Part shown: piece by piece, positions 10,494 to 23,000 of the stretch
Layout: every line of letters starts with the position of its first letter
Position numbering within the stretch: the stretch's first letter is position 1
Origin: Poa pratensis
Taxonomy: Eukaryota > Streptophyta > Magnoliopsida > Poales > Poaceae
Reading direction: 5' to 3'
NCBI GenBank assembly: GCA_947311845.1
Contig: CAMZMU010000049.1
Span: 9,592,730 to 9,656,729 of the forward strand
DNA: 64,000 nt
Position numbers and translations under genes: made by a program
The notes under the pieces: model-generated
Told to the model about the DNA's origin: nothing
The model's input: the letters and a program-made list of their open reading frames with translations, nothing else
Database searches by the model: none

Positions 10494-12804
10494 AGAGCTA
10501 AGTTACACTGTTTGGACTATTGGATCCACCTCAGGTCAAGGGTGATGAACGAGATTTCAAGGCCCGAAAAGAATACTCAAACTAGTATTATATTAGTATT
10601 AGAGCATCCTAGGGCTATTGGACGAGCCGGACGTAAAACCGCGAGCCGCGCTTCCATACGTGGTTACATCCGGGGCCCCAATAATTTGACCGTCGACCGT
10701 CACTAACAGGCCAACCCTGTCCCATAGGGAGTCGCTTGGTAGTGGCGTACAAAGCCATGGTCGCCGCCATGTCGGACACCGCGAGTGGACCAGGGCTGTC
10801 ATAGACATAGCCGAAACCTTATTATTCTCTCTTTTCTCTCGTCCCAATTCATTCTCCCGCCAGTCGCTCCCATTCCCACCCATCCCACACCGTCGCCACC
10901 GATGCACCCGCGCCCTTGTCGCACTGCGCTGCCACGCGTACCTGTGAAGGGGAGCGTGCTCGGCGTCCGCGCTCGGCACAAGCCTCGTCGATCTAGAAAG
11001 AAGCCAGAGTGCATGTCCGATGTTGCGTCAGAACATCAACTGCATCTGGCGGGCGGTAAGCATAGCGTCCCGCAATAGGTGGCGCGAAAGGAGTTGAAAA
11101 AGATGCAACCATGGCGGCGACAAACCTTGCCTCCTTGAGCCAAGGGTTCAACACGGGGACCATCGGTCCTGGCGGCGGAAGCCAAGAGAGCCTCACGGTG
11201 GCTGCCCATTCGAGAAGCGGATCGCCGTCCTACCAAGAAAGTGCCGGTTCGACGCCTTGTCAAGGTGGTTTCGACCCAAACACCGTCTTTTCCCCGTGCA
11301 CCAAACACAGTTTATTGGTGTTTATTGGTGGCGCGAGCTCTTGCGTCAGCCATGGCTTGGAATGATTTTTTAAATTTACAGGGGTGACACCCCGGCTCCA
11401 CTTATATAAATGAAACCATAACAGTCCATGGCTTGGAATGATGGATGGATGCCGCGTAGGAATCGATGGACTTGATGATGTTAGCGTCTTAGCGGGGCCA
11501 CATGCGTGGCTGTTCATCCGACAAGCGCGTTAATTAGTATGGCGTCAGTGTACAGCCTCGCGACGACGCACTAATTGACTTGATATTTTAATCCGGTTGG
11601 GTCACACAAGTGCGTACTTACGCCGTACGCGCTGGTTAACTTCATAATGCGATCGATGTAGTGCTACCGACTGACGAGATATGTCACTAGCTTTTCAATT
11701 AGCACTACTAGTCTAGCCTGTCAGCACGACTCGCCATGCCCAAGTCGTGATGTTTTTTCGTTCTTTTGCTGTGGTCAAGTCAAGCTAATACAGTAGTTGC
11801 CCAATGGCAGGCAGATACTTTGGCCTTGGTGATCGACTTGACAGCAAATATACTATGGAATACTTCTTCTAGAGAGGATTAGTACGCACAGTACATGATT
11901 GCGTTGATGATTGGCTCGCCGGCTCAGCGCTCTCATCTTGATTGGTTGGCACCGCCGATCTGCTCTCGATGCATGGAGTCTGGTCGTTTCCCATGCAGGA
12001 CTTGGGGTTTCTTTGAGGAGCTAACTAATTTCTGGTTACGCCGCCGCAAAGGAGGGAGCGGACGCGATCCACCACGGCTCACGCATGGACCACCTTGCCG
12101 TCGCCATTGACAGTCAGAGAGGAGGTTTGATCGTTCAGCGGCAGATCGATGCAGGCTGGCGGTCACAAACAAATACCTTGGGTACGAAAACGAAACATGG
12201 TAGATAAAAATGGAACCTCCGATCAGGAAATGTCTGTACGTATGGGTTGCCCGACGTGACTTCGTTAATTTGAAGCTGGGCTCACCTCGAGCCTCTGGTC
12301 TAAATCAGGAAATGTCTCGGGTTTGAAAACCGGAAGAGAAAGTTGCACAAACCTCCAAAAATTCGCGTCACGAACTCACGATGTCGCAACCAACTAGAAT
12401 TGTCGAATAAAGCTGCATATAAGTTCAACTTTTGAGAGAACGACAATAGCGCCATTATTGGGGTGATGCGTCCAAGTTTAGTCTGCATAGACACTGACGA
12501 TGGCGATCCCCGTATGTCACGACAGGGTTGACCCAGCGATTTGTGTGCAATACATGTATCCAAATGTTGCAGTTCTCTTCATCTCCCCACTGTTGTAATT
12601 ATTTCCAACCAACGTTGTATTAAGCACTGCTAATTAAGCAGCTTTGCCTCTGCACTTTTATTTTTTATGAAGGATTAAATTGCTTAGCAAAGTTAAGCTC
12701 CAACCATTTTGCCTTCATTCAGCACCTAAGTGAGTTTAAATGTGTGAATAAGCCGCTTTTCATAAATGTTTGCAACTTTTTTAGGGGAACCTTGTTTGCA
12801 ACTA
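10494..12804. other. intergenic, mostly unassigned
   Basis: Around 10600 the phrase ttagagcatcct resembles the end of common grass DNA transposons, but I found no partner end. The rest has short frames only. A 59 bp retroposon fragment lies at 11367-11425. Confidence 0.35.
11367..11425 (-). mobile_element. 5'-truncated LINE-like fragment, 59 bp
   Basis: A 17 bp perfect direct repeat, ccatggcttggaatgat (11350-11366 and 11426-11442), encloses 59 bp. Read on the minus strand these end in a short A-run (TTTAAAAA) after GGAGCCGGGG, like the 3' tails of grass LINEs. Size and structure fit an extremely 5'-truncated target-primed insertion. Confidence 0.6.
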
Positions 12805-12967
12805 CTTCCTCTGTTTTTAAATATAATATGTTTTAGCATTTTTCTAAATTCACATGTATATATATATGTATCTAGACACAATTTAGTGTCTATGTTCACT
12901 CATTTGAGTCTGAATCTAATCAACATGTGAAATAGCTAAAACATCTCATATTTACGAATGAAGGGAG
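12805..12967. mobile_element. Stowaway-type MITE
   Basis: Terminal inverted repeats CTTCCTCTGTTTTTAAATAT and ATATTTACGAATGAAGGGAG are flanked by TA (12803-12804 and 12968-12969). Internal arms (ATGTTTTAGC and GCTAAAACAT) continue the hairpin. Length 163 bp. Confidence 0.8.
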
Positions 12968-13133
12968 TATGATTTAGCAATGGAGAATGGGATATAATGG
13001 TGCGGTGTTTGTTGGGCCAGGCCGATCACTGGCCCAGCAAGTAACGTGCGCGGTTCCACTCTCCAGAGCCCAGCCCACGTGGCTTAGTCAGAACCAGCAG
13101 TAGAGCCACACTCGTGTCCTCTGCCTTTCTCCC

Positions 13134-13327
13134 TGTTAGAGTGAAACGAGAAGTAAAGAATGATGTGAAACTTGTGTCATTTATTGATCAAGAACTTGGG
13201 TATTTATACAAGGTTTGCCGACTCTTGGAAAGTCGGTTCTCTACAATATGTCGGTTACATGAGTTGGACCGACATGTCCTTTGGGCATATGGCAACCGCC
13301 AAAAGCGGTTCTAAACTATTCCTAACA
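13134..13327 (-). repeat. LTR (element 3' side)
   Basis: 194 bp, TGTTAG...CTAACA, identical by eye to 19715-19908. The purine tract of the element lies directly beside it at 13328-13336. Confidence 0.9.
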
Positions 13328-16300
13328 CTCCCCCTTGCACAAAGGTACATCTTCTATGTCTTGTATCCCTTGTATAATCTTGAGAATATTCCACATAGTC
13401 ATGCGAATTTTTGTCTTGATCACAAGTGTGTATTGTCTTGAGTAACTCCTCCAAAAACCCTGTGGGAAAAATACGAGGAGAGTAGTATGTCTAGGATATG
13501 TTGCTAAAACTCCTTTAAACCCAACGGGGTAATAAGGAGAAAATGGTGCAACATATATTGATTATTGTCTCTTTTGTAACTCATATAAGAAAACCTTAAT
13601 AAGGAAAAACCATATGTGAGTTTAGAGAACAATAAATATGTCTTGTATACTTCCTTTAAAAACCCCAGTGGGGAAAACAAAAAGTATGACATATGTTATT
13701 TGAAGTTGATTATTTCTCCACCAAAAACCCTTTGGGAAAAATGTGAGGAGAATAGTATTTGATATGTTGTTAAAACTCCTTAAAAACCCAGTGGGAAAAA
13801 TAAGAAGAAAATGATACAACATATAATGGTAATTGTCTCTTTGCAACTTATATGAGAAAACCTCGAAAGGATAAAACTCATTGGTAAGTTTAGAGGACAA
13901 TTGATATGTCTTGTATACATCCATTAAAACCGCGGTGGGGAAAATAGGAGGTATGACATATTCTTGTGTTGATATTACCTCATTAAAAACCTTTATGAGA
14001 ACCTTGAGAGTAAACTCATAAAGGGAAAAAGAGTGTAATATAATGTTTGAGTAGGTTATAATTGAGGAAGAGGCTCCCCCTGATCCTTGCAATATATGGG
14101 CAATATGCTTAGTGATATTGCTTTTGTATAACCTGTTTGCATTTGAGCAACACAAGCATTATTATCTTGTAGATAATAGTTGATGATTCAATAGAACCAA
14201 TACAACATGAATGTTGAATGTGGTTTATCATTCCGTAAATCCACACATATCGATGTGAATCCTTGTATTTCAGAATGATAGGTGGTTGTAGCCACTAGAG
14301 TCTGTTTGGAAGACATCAATGGAATGGCAAACCCACCATGTAGGTACATGAAGCCCGGCTTTGATCTAGTATTATGGGGATCATAAAAGTAGCTAGTATC
14401 AGCGGATCCGATGATATTGGAGTTCAGATTTCTCTGAAATAACAAATAGGTCAAGATATTTGATGCCTTGGAGATATCAGAAAGATACTCTTGTTCCTGT
14501 CACTAGTGTTAGGTCCAATGGCACTGAGATTTGGAACAATATGTCCCAACATCTCTTATCCATCCTCCATGGTATGCATCTATGTTTCTCTACGTCTAGA
14601 GATTGAATAACCATAGAGTTTAGATGGATATGACTTGTCCATGATTTGAATTTCTCCAATAATTTCTGGATATAGGCAAAATGATGTACCATAATATTGA
14701 GTGAAGGTGCTCGAATTGTAGCTAAAGCAAAGTTTGATATTTTTCTTACATCCTTCATCTAAGATTCCGTCTCTAGATGATTACATGGTTCATCAATATG
14801 TTGTGTGTTGCGAGTGATGTTATAATCATCAACATACACTGATTTTATGAATACCCTTTCGAGGATTTCTTGATGAACACGTGTGAGCAATCATCATTGT
14901 TAGAGTAATCCTTTTGTATAAGGAACTCACTAAGTCGGTAGTACCAGATTTGTTCCGACTATTGTAAGTCATGTAGTGACTTTTTGAGTTTACACTATGC
15001 ATGTTGCGATTTGTATTTGGATTCAAAATTGGGATTCCCATGGGAACTTATATGTCTGAATCAAGTGACACGTGAATATATGGTCACTACATCTATCAAC
15101 TGCATAAATAGATGATTTGTACTGCCATTGAGACAAGTTATCGGAAATTGATTTCACTAGTATCCGGAGAATGGATTCTGGGTATCTGCGTGAACCCTTA
15201 TGCTACATGCCTTGCTATTGAGTCACCACCTTGTTGTTCTCATTCCGTTCTTGGACGAAAACTTGTGTAGGTATTCCTTTTGTGTATACCTTCCTTTAGT
15301 GAGCAAGGCAATTTCTCCTGGATTGCATCCTTTGATTGAGTCCAGTCCAAGCGAGTGTTTTTCAAACTCTGCCATGGCCATGGTCTTTGGATCCGGATCA
15401 TTGTAAAGGTTATTTGCAATCACTGGTGAGAAATGTATGTCGACAGTTGTAGGCTTTTATTTATATGATTCTCCAGAATGTATAAAGTTTGGTGAAAATG
15501 GTGTTTACCCTTGGTGACTCTTCGTGGTTTCCCAATACGGTCGAGTCTAGGTATTCCGATATCCCAGTCATTGTGTGCACTATTGAGCTGGGTTGTGGTG
15601 GTTTTCCATCCACTGGGTGTATACTACCCATTTTGTGTCTATCAACGTGAAGTTGACTCGCATTTACTGATTCTGAGAGTTTCTTTCTCAGTTTCCTTTG
15701 TTGCTTGCAAGAAGCTGAATCCTGTTGTGTGGTTGTACTTCTCCCCCTCTTGTTTTGAACAAGGAGTTGAGTGGTTTTTGTTGGTATACCTCCACTCTTT
15801 CGGGCACACTTGTTGCAGGATTCTAGGATTTTGTGATATGTTTGTAGCCAGTAAATGGATTTGGCAGGTTATTTGCAATATGTTGCAAATTAGTGATTTT
15901 CTGAATGCGAAGTTCAGTGTCTTGAGTACGTGAATTTGAGGCAGAAATGTGTTGAACATTCCAATTGATTTCCTGGCTTTCTTTTTGGTACTTAAAATCT
16001 CCCCCTAATGCCAGGAAATTGTCCTCACTAAGCATACTAGCCTTGAATAACTCCCCCTGACAGGGGCATGAGGTATTTATAGTTGACGGAAATACAGTTA
16101 TTCCTCACATAGATCCCGAATTTTCTGTGAGGAGCCATTGATGTATGCCGTGGTGGTGATATCGGTATATTACCGAATTATCGCAGATGGGAAATTCTTT
16201 TGATCTGAACGTACTAATTTTATTGGGGAAATACTACGATATGTAGTATGTCGCAGTTGAATTAAGTCAGCTGAGTGTAAATTTGCATGACTCCAACGCA

Positions 16301-19300
16301 AGGTTGGTATTTGCAATTCATTAGTAAGAGATACGCTATGAGCTTAATTCTCTCTTTATTAGAGATTCAACCAGCCATTTTGAGTGTGGATATACGGGAC
16401 CGAGTGCTGATCTTCAATCCCTAGTGCCATGAAATAATCATTGAAGGCACGTGTGGAGAATTCAACAGCGTTGCCCTTTCAGATAATGAGCTTGTAGTTT
16501 AATAGCTTGTCTCATTATTTGTCGAATTCATGGTTTTTGTGTGGATGATAGGCACACGTGAGACCATCGTGAAGATGTGTCATTTATAACCATGAAACTC
16601 TTAAAGGTCCACACAATGGTTCGATGTGTCCACAAACTCCGAAGATTGTGGGAATTTAGCATCATTTATATCCTAACTAATGGAATTGCTGATAATTTTT
16701 TCCGCATCATCCCTATGCTGGAATGACCAAGGCGATCATGCCAAGTTTGGAATGCATTGGCATTCTGAAAAATTACCATGTTCGCAACATTGGTTACGGT
16801 TTTAATGTATGTGTAGTGCAATCCTGACGATAATGAGAGAATTTTGCATTTAAATGCTTGTCATATCCGTTGTTGTAGTAAAAAGGAGATACTCCTCTTT
16901 GTTGTCATCATGGGTTTCGATATGGAAACCATTTCTGACGGATATCTCTACATCTTGTAGGGTACGAACTTAATCAAGATACTATAAAGCGTTCTCGATT
17001 AATACTTTAGTACCCCATAGGGAGTGTAAATTTGGTACTGACAGAACCAACAATTACAACATCGCGTCTAGCGATTAAAATATATTGTTATCTCTTAGTA
17101 AGAGTTTTGAATATATATATTTCCCCATGTATAGAGTTTGTGGTTCATTGTACAAAGAATGTTTACTCTTTCATCAGATTGACTCCCGTAAAATTCTATA
17201 TATAGAATTGAAGATTTTCATTATGAAAACCTTTATCAGATATATAGAACACATACAAATTTCTTTGTATCATAACTGCTGATACAATATACTGTGATAT
17301 ACAGTAATTGATGACAATTTTATGTTTATTACAACAATAAATAGACGTAGATAAGGAGTTGGGGAGACAAGTAAAGTCTCCAAACATGTCATGTGAATAA
17401 TATTCGATGACCATGTTCTCCATGTTCATGGGATTTTCTGAAAGTTGGGGAGCTTGTTGTTACATTATGTGAACGTTTGACTTCCCTAGTATTTTCAGAT
17501 CGGAGATTGAAGTGTGCTTCATATCTTTACCCTTGAGTAGGTCGGTTGCGTCCCACAGAATATTATTATTTAGCGGGGCATCTCTCTAGGGGAGATTGAA
17601 GTGCCGCCATAGTTTCATGAGACACATTATTTGACCTTATTGTCTATAACTCATGTAGGTTAGTTGTGACCTTCGAGAGCAAGCTCATCGAAATATGGTC
17701 ATCTTGGCTTACATGGATGAGAACCAGAGATTTTGTAAATTTACTTGTATGTAAATTAAAATCATCATGGTTATGTTGTAATAAAATTTGCAAAATTGTG
17801 AGTTTCAAACATCTATCATAAACACTTTGGAGATATCACCATTTGGGGTCCGTCTCACTTGGAGATATCACCATTTTTATGGAGTCCGTCTCAGAGTACT
17901 AAGAAGCATAATCTGACCGAAATCAGTAGACGCCTTGATCTTAGTACCTTATGCTATGATTTGATTTAAATATATGGGAGAGCACGTTGAAGATAGTCAT
18001 AATGTCAATTTTGACAAAATGTAGACCTTACAATAATTGTGGATAATCTGCATATTATGCAGTAGATGCCACATTACCTTGTGATCCCATATATAAATTT
18101 GAGATATTCACTTTATAATTTTGCATATCAATTCAATTCGAATTAAGTCAATTTTGTGCCTTTTAGGCATTTTTGCACTTAATTGATGGCGAGTTGATAT
18201 TTAATTTTTGCAAGAAAAATTAATCTCAATTGCAAAAATACGTAATTAATCTCGACATGTGGCCAACATGGAGATATATAGATCTAAGAAAGATTCCGGA
18301 ATACACCGGTACTCGACAGAGAAACAGTACTATAGAGGTACTGAATTTATATTTGCAAGAAATTAAAAATCTCAATTGCAAATAGGCGTAATTAATCTCG
18401 ACACGTGAAAAACGTGGAAATATATTACATCAAATTAGGTTCTGGAATACATCTGTACTCAACAGAAAACAGTACTGAAATATATGTACTGATTTAATTT
18501 AACAGAGTCTAAAGCAGGAATAAAATCACTGCTAGAAGTACTGCTAAGTGATTGATATGCTAAACTGCTAATCAAAAGAGCAAAGAAGCAAGGAAATCAA
18601 TCGCTGCTGGCTGCCTAAATTCCCAGCCGCATGCACATCTGCCACGTAAGGCTTGTCTGCCCAGCCTAGTCAAAGCGAGATAAGGAAGAGCGGCCGACGA
18701 GGAAAGAGAAAATAAAATTCCCAGCAACTCGATCCCCAATCCGCTGACCAAGACAGGCGGAGACCGCCACGGCCGGTCGGCCGCATCACCGGCGGCGATA
18801 AGAGCTCCGGCCCCGCTCGTCCTCGTCGGAAGAGCCTCCGGGAAGGAGGGTGCCGGGCGCGACGCCGTTGGAGGCGCCGTTCACGAGCCGAGCGCCGGGA
18901 ACGGGACCTCTCCTCGTATATGCCGATTCGACGCGCTCGGAGGAGCAACGCCGGTAGCCACGCGAAGAGGAGAAGGCGTCGCGTCGGGCTGGGGGCGCGT
19001 CGTCCGCCTTGCCGGGGCCGTGGTCCATGGCCGCGACGGGGCCAGGGCCTCCTCCGCCTCGGAGCGCAGCGCCGCGTCAATGCAAGCCGACGGCGTGCTG
19101 CCGCCGTAGAGGAGCCGCGACGGCCACACCTTGCTGAGGGGCGCCGATGAATGGCAAACCCGCAATTGCGGCGTTGCCGGCGGCGTCGCTAACTATGAAC
19201 AGTCAGATTGATTCGGTAAAGTACCTTTGCCTTACCTTTGTTTCTTTCCTGTGGATCGAGACCTTGAATCTCTTTTCTTCTTTTGATGTAGAGGTCGTGG

Positions 19301-19714
19301 TGCCTCTTCTTCTTTCAATCCAGGAAAAAGACATGTGTTCTTGGATCGATGGAGGTTCTTCTGGAAAACGCTTGTTCTTTCTCCTCTGTTTATCTGTTGT
19401 GGCCAGATGGTGGTTGCCGTGGCGATGACCGTCGTGGCGACGGCGGTTCTAGACGAAGGGGCGACGATGACACATAAACCATGGCCGTGGAGACGGAAGC
19501 TAGGACCGCGGTTGTGGCGGCGATAGCCAGTGCCGAAGCGACGAAGGCGATCACGGCGTGCGAAGTCCGGGCGGCGAATCTCCCTTTGCAGAGAGTGAAC
19601 GAAACTAGAAGCAAGGGCCGGCAGGTTAATTCCTGTCATCTTCTTACCTTTCCCTTCTTCTGTTCTTCGCTGTCCTGTGATATTGCTCTCGGCAGAGCCG
19701 AAGTGCTGATAACG

Positions 19715-19908
19715 TGTTAGAGTGAAACGAGAAGTAAAGAATGATGTGAAACTTGTGTCATTTATTGATCAAGAACTTGGGTATTTATACAAGGTTTGCC
19801 GACTCTTGGAAAGTCGGTTCTCTACAATATGTCGGTTACATGAGTTGGACCGACATGTCCTTTGGGCATATGGCAACCGCCAAAAGCGGTTCTAAACTAT
19901 TCCTAACA
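19715..19908 (-). repeat. LTR (element 5' side)
   Basis: 194 bp copy identical to 13134-13327. The primer-binding-like CGTTATCAGCAC starts at the adjoining base 19714 on the minus strand. Confidence 0.9.
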
Positions 19909-20012
19909 CTCCCCTCGCCGCCCCCACCCCTACGCACGCCCACGCAGCCCGGAATCCGGCGACGAGGGTTTTCCCCGGAATCCGGCGACGAAGAGAGAGC
20001 GGCGCGGCGGAG

Positions 20013-23000
20013 ATGGCGGTGATGGACATGGCTTTCAAGGCGCTGACGGCGGGGCTGGGCGTCACCACGCTCTACCTGGCCGCCACCTTCTCCGTCAACG
20101 TCTACCGCGGCCTCGCCTGGCACTCCGAGCAGTCCGTAAGCGCCTCCGCCCGCCGCCCCAACCCCCTACGTCCTCCTCATGTTTCTCGTCGCCGTGTTAG
20201 CCGTTGGTGTGGGGATTTTCTCCCCCAATTTGCTGCCGCTTGTTCCCCTCGAATCCACCCCCCTCCTCTGGCATGTGAAATCGTAGCAGTTTTTTACCCC
20301 TCGTATATTGATTAAATGCGTTTCTGCGTAGTTCATAGGGCATGATCGATGCTGCGCGTAGTTGGCAGCACGTGATCCATTTATCTGTCGGTGTATATGC
20401 TCCTTCCATGCTTACATTTGGGGATAACCTGAGATTTCCTCGTCAGGTCGCACCGTAGCTATCACCTGTAGTTGTCTTGCTTGCTATGTTAAGGGTTTCG
20501 GGTTCCCTTTTCGACCTCGAGGTGGTGTTTGTGTTAATTGCAGTAGTGGAATTGGTCAGTGTACTTGCTATGAATCACTGGTTCAAGACTACATTCTGCT
20601 CTTGAAAGCAGAATAGTTTTTTTAGACAAAGCTCATACATGCCTGTATTTACATAAGCAACAGATGTGAACTGTCTTTGTTTTTGGATATTCTTCTTCAT
20701 ATGTAACTTGATTATAATGGGTTTTTCTTTTGGATATTCCTTCAATATAGTGCCACGACCGTCCTCATTGTTCCTAGAGTAGCATGCCTGGTTTGGGTTA
20801 CATATTATCTGGGTTTCTGGGTAAGACTGAGAATTTGGTGCATTTTTTGTTGGACTGTTAGTCAGTTCATGGGGACTTTTTAGGTAAGCTATACAACGAA
20901 TGTTGAGTGTACTTTTGGTTTCCAGGCGGATACCTGTTGGCTCTTCTTGGTGTATCTTGCTTAAAAACGCAAACTTATATTTGTTGCACCATGTTGGTTA
21001 TATGTAAATCTGGTTTGCTTCAATAAATCATTCGATCAAACTTGGCTGAGTATAAAGTATAAACCCCTCTGGTTATATGTAACTACCGCAGTTTCTCTCT
21101 TCACACCCCAGCCCACATGCCTTAGTCAGAACAAGCAGTAGAACCACTCGTGCTATCTGCCTTTCTCCCCTTGCCGCCCCCACCACCCCTACGCAGCCTA
21201 GAATCCGGCGATGAGGGTTTTCGTGCTCGAATCCCATAGGCGACGAAGGGAAAGCGGTGGAGATGGCGGTGATGGACATGGCGTTCAAGGAGCTCGCGGT
21301 GGGGCTGGGTATCACGATGCTCTACCTGGCCGCCACCTTCTCCGCTGGCCTCGCCCGAACCATAAATCGTAGAAGATTTCCACCCTCGTATATTGATTTA
21401 ATGAGCGTTGTGCTTTGATGATTGGTGGGTGGACTGGTGCACTAGAGGCATGTGATTGCTTAACGAGTTGCTGCAAAGTTGGCAGAGGATGATTGATACT
21501 GCAATTAGTTAGTTCGCAGGGCATGATCATGAATGTATGCGCTGCCTCCATGTTTACATTTGGGGAAAACCTGAGATTTCCTTGCCGAGTCGCACTGTAG
21601 CTATCACCTGTCGGTGTCTTGCTTGCTATGTTAGGGTTTCGGGTTATCTTTTCGACATCGAGGTGGCGTTTGTGTTAATTGCGGTAGTGGAATTGCTCAG
21701 CTACTTACTATGAATTGCATGTCCACAATATTGGTCGTACATGCCTGCTTTTACTCAAGCAACAGATGGTCATACATAAGAAGGCGGAATCTGTATTATA
21801 CATGCCTGCTTTTACTCAAGCAACAGATGGGGACTTTTTTTTTTTTGGATCTTCATTCATATGTAACTCGATTATACTAGGTTTTTCTTTTGGATATTCC
21901 TTTATTAATATAGTGTCATGACCATCCTCGTTGTACCTAGAATACATGACTGGTTTTGGGTTACTGATTATCTGGGTTTCTGGGCAAGACTGGTTATTTG
22001 GTGCATTTTTTGTTGAATTGTTAGTCAGTTCATGGGGACTTCGTGCTCACGTTTATGTGGGGTAATATATAGCCAGTGAGACTTAGCATATTAAATTGAG
22101 CAATGTGACTGAATGATGTAGGCAATGAAGGTTATTTTGTTTATTTCGTAAGCTATACAATGAACGTTGAGTGTACTTTTGACTTACAGACAGAAACCTG
22201 GTTGTGCTCTCTATTATGTATTACTAGGGGACTAAGCGCGGACTCCGCCGCGCCCGTGGGCGAAAATCTTAAATTATTTGATCGTAAAATTGTTGAAATT
22301 CGAAAATTGTGTAGGTTAAGAAATTGTTCAAATTTTTGAAATGGACAAATTCGGGAGCTATTCATATTTGAATTGTTTTCACATTTTTTAAAATATTAGT
22401 TAATGCTATATATATTTATTTCCAGAATTACATGGATAATTTGGTATTTTTTTGCGAGGAAAAAAAATCGGGAAAATCTAACATGTGCAAATTTCAAACG
22501 CCGCGCCCGTGTGGTGAAATTGGAATTTGAAAATGTCCATGTTTAGAAGTTGTATAGGTTTTAAAATCATTGAATTTAAAGAAAAGTTTCCGTTTAAAAT
22601 TTTATTTGGATTTCAAAAATCTGTCAATTTTGGAATTTGTTCAGTTTTTTTCCCCATGTTTGCGAGTTGTTCAGATTCGGAAGATCTCAATTTTTGAAAT
22701 GTTCGAATTTGAAATTTTAGCATATGCCGTAGATAGCTAGCATTTGTTTTTTGTGGTTATTTTCATATGTTTTTCATATTTGGCCGGATTGATATATTTG
22801 GAGAAAAATAAATAAATATGGGAACGACCATATTCAAAAATTGTTCTTTTTTTCTAACTACTGAAATTCAAAAGGGAAAAAAAGTCTATGTTTACAAATT
22901 GTTCGGATAAATCTCCAAATTTGAAATGTGTTCAGCTATCTTTAAGCAATCAGAAAATATTTTCTTCTGAGAGTTAAAGTGGAGTCATTAAAAGAATGGT

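Larger units (their letters stand above)
13134..19908 (-). mobile_element. Ty1-copia LTR retrotransposon, decayed interior
   Basis: Two 194 bp LTRs (13134-13327 and 19715-19908) begin TGTTAG and end CTAACA and are identical by eye. The target duplication is ctccc (13129-13133 and 19909-19913). Orientation is minus. A purine tract AAGGGGGAG abuts the low-coordinate LTR, a primer-site-like CGTTATCAGCAC follows the high-coordinate LTR, and coding traces run minus. Reverse transcriptase remnants include YVDD (14825-14836). An RNase H remnant lies at 14188-14454 (SADTSYFYDP, TKQTL-like and HSEI segments). All frames are broken by many stops and shifts, so it cannot encode its own proteins. It lies in the leader of the small membrane-protein gene whose ATG is at 20013. 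Confidence 0.9.
13040..22200 (+). repeat. tandem duplication of promoter/exon 1/intron region
   Basis: Copy A is about 13065-13133 plus 19909-21060, split by the copia element. Copy B is about 21100-22200. Shared blocks include gcccacRtgSctTAGTCAGAAC in the leader, the ATGGCGGTGATGGACATGGC start, and tgtagctatcacctgt and ctcgaggtgg-like intron blocks. Copy B lacks about 180 bp containing the end of the exon and its splice donor. Copy B reads ctgcctttctcccc straight through, so it preserves the site empty of the copia insertion. Confidence 0.85.

Noticed and set aside
13172..13441. Short open frames in the LTRs giving the same peptide twice
   Set aside because: The identity comes from identical LTR DNA; the peptide resembles no protein.
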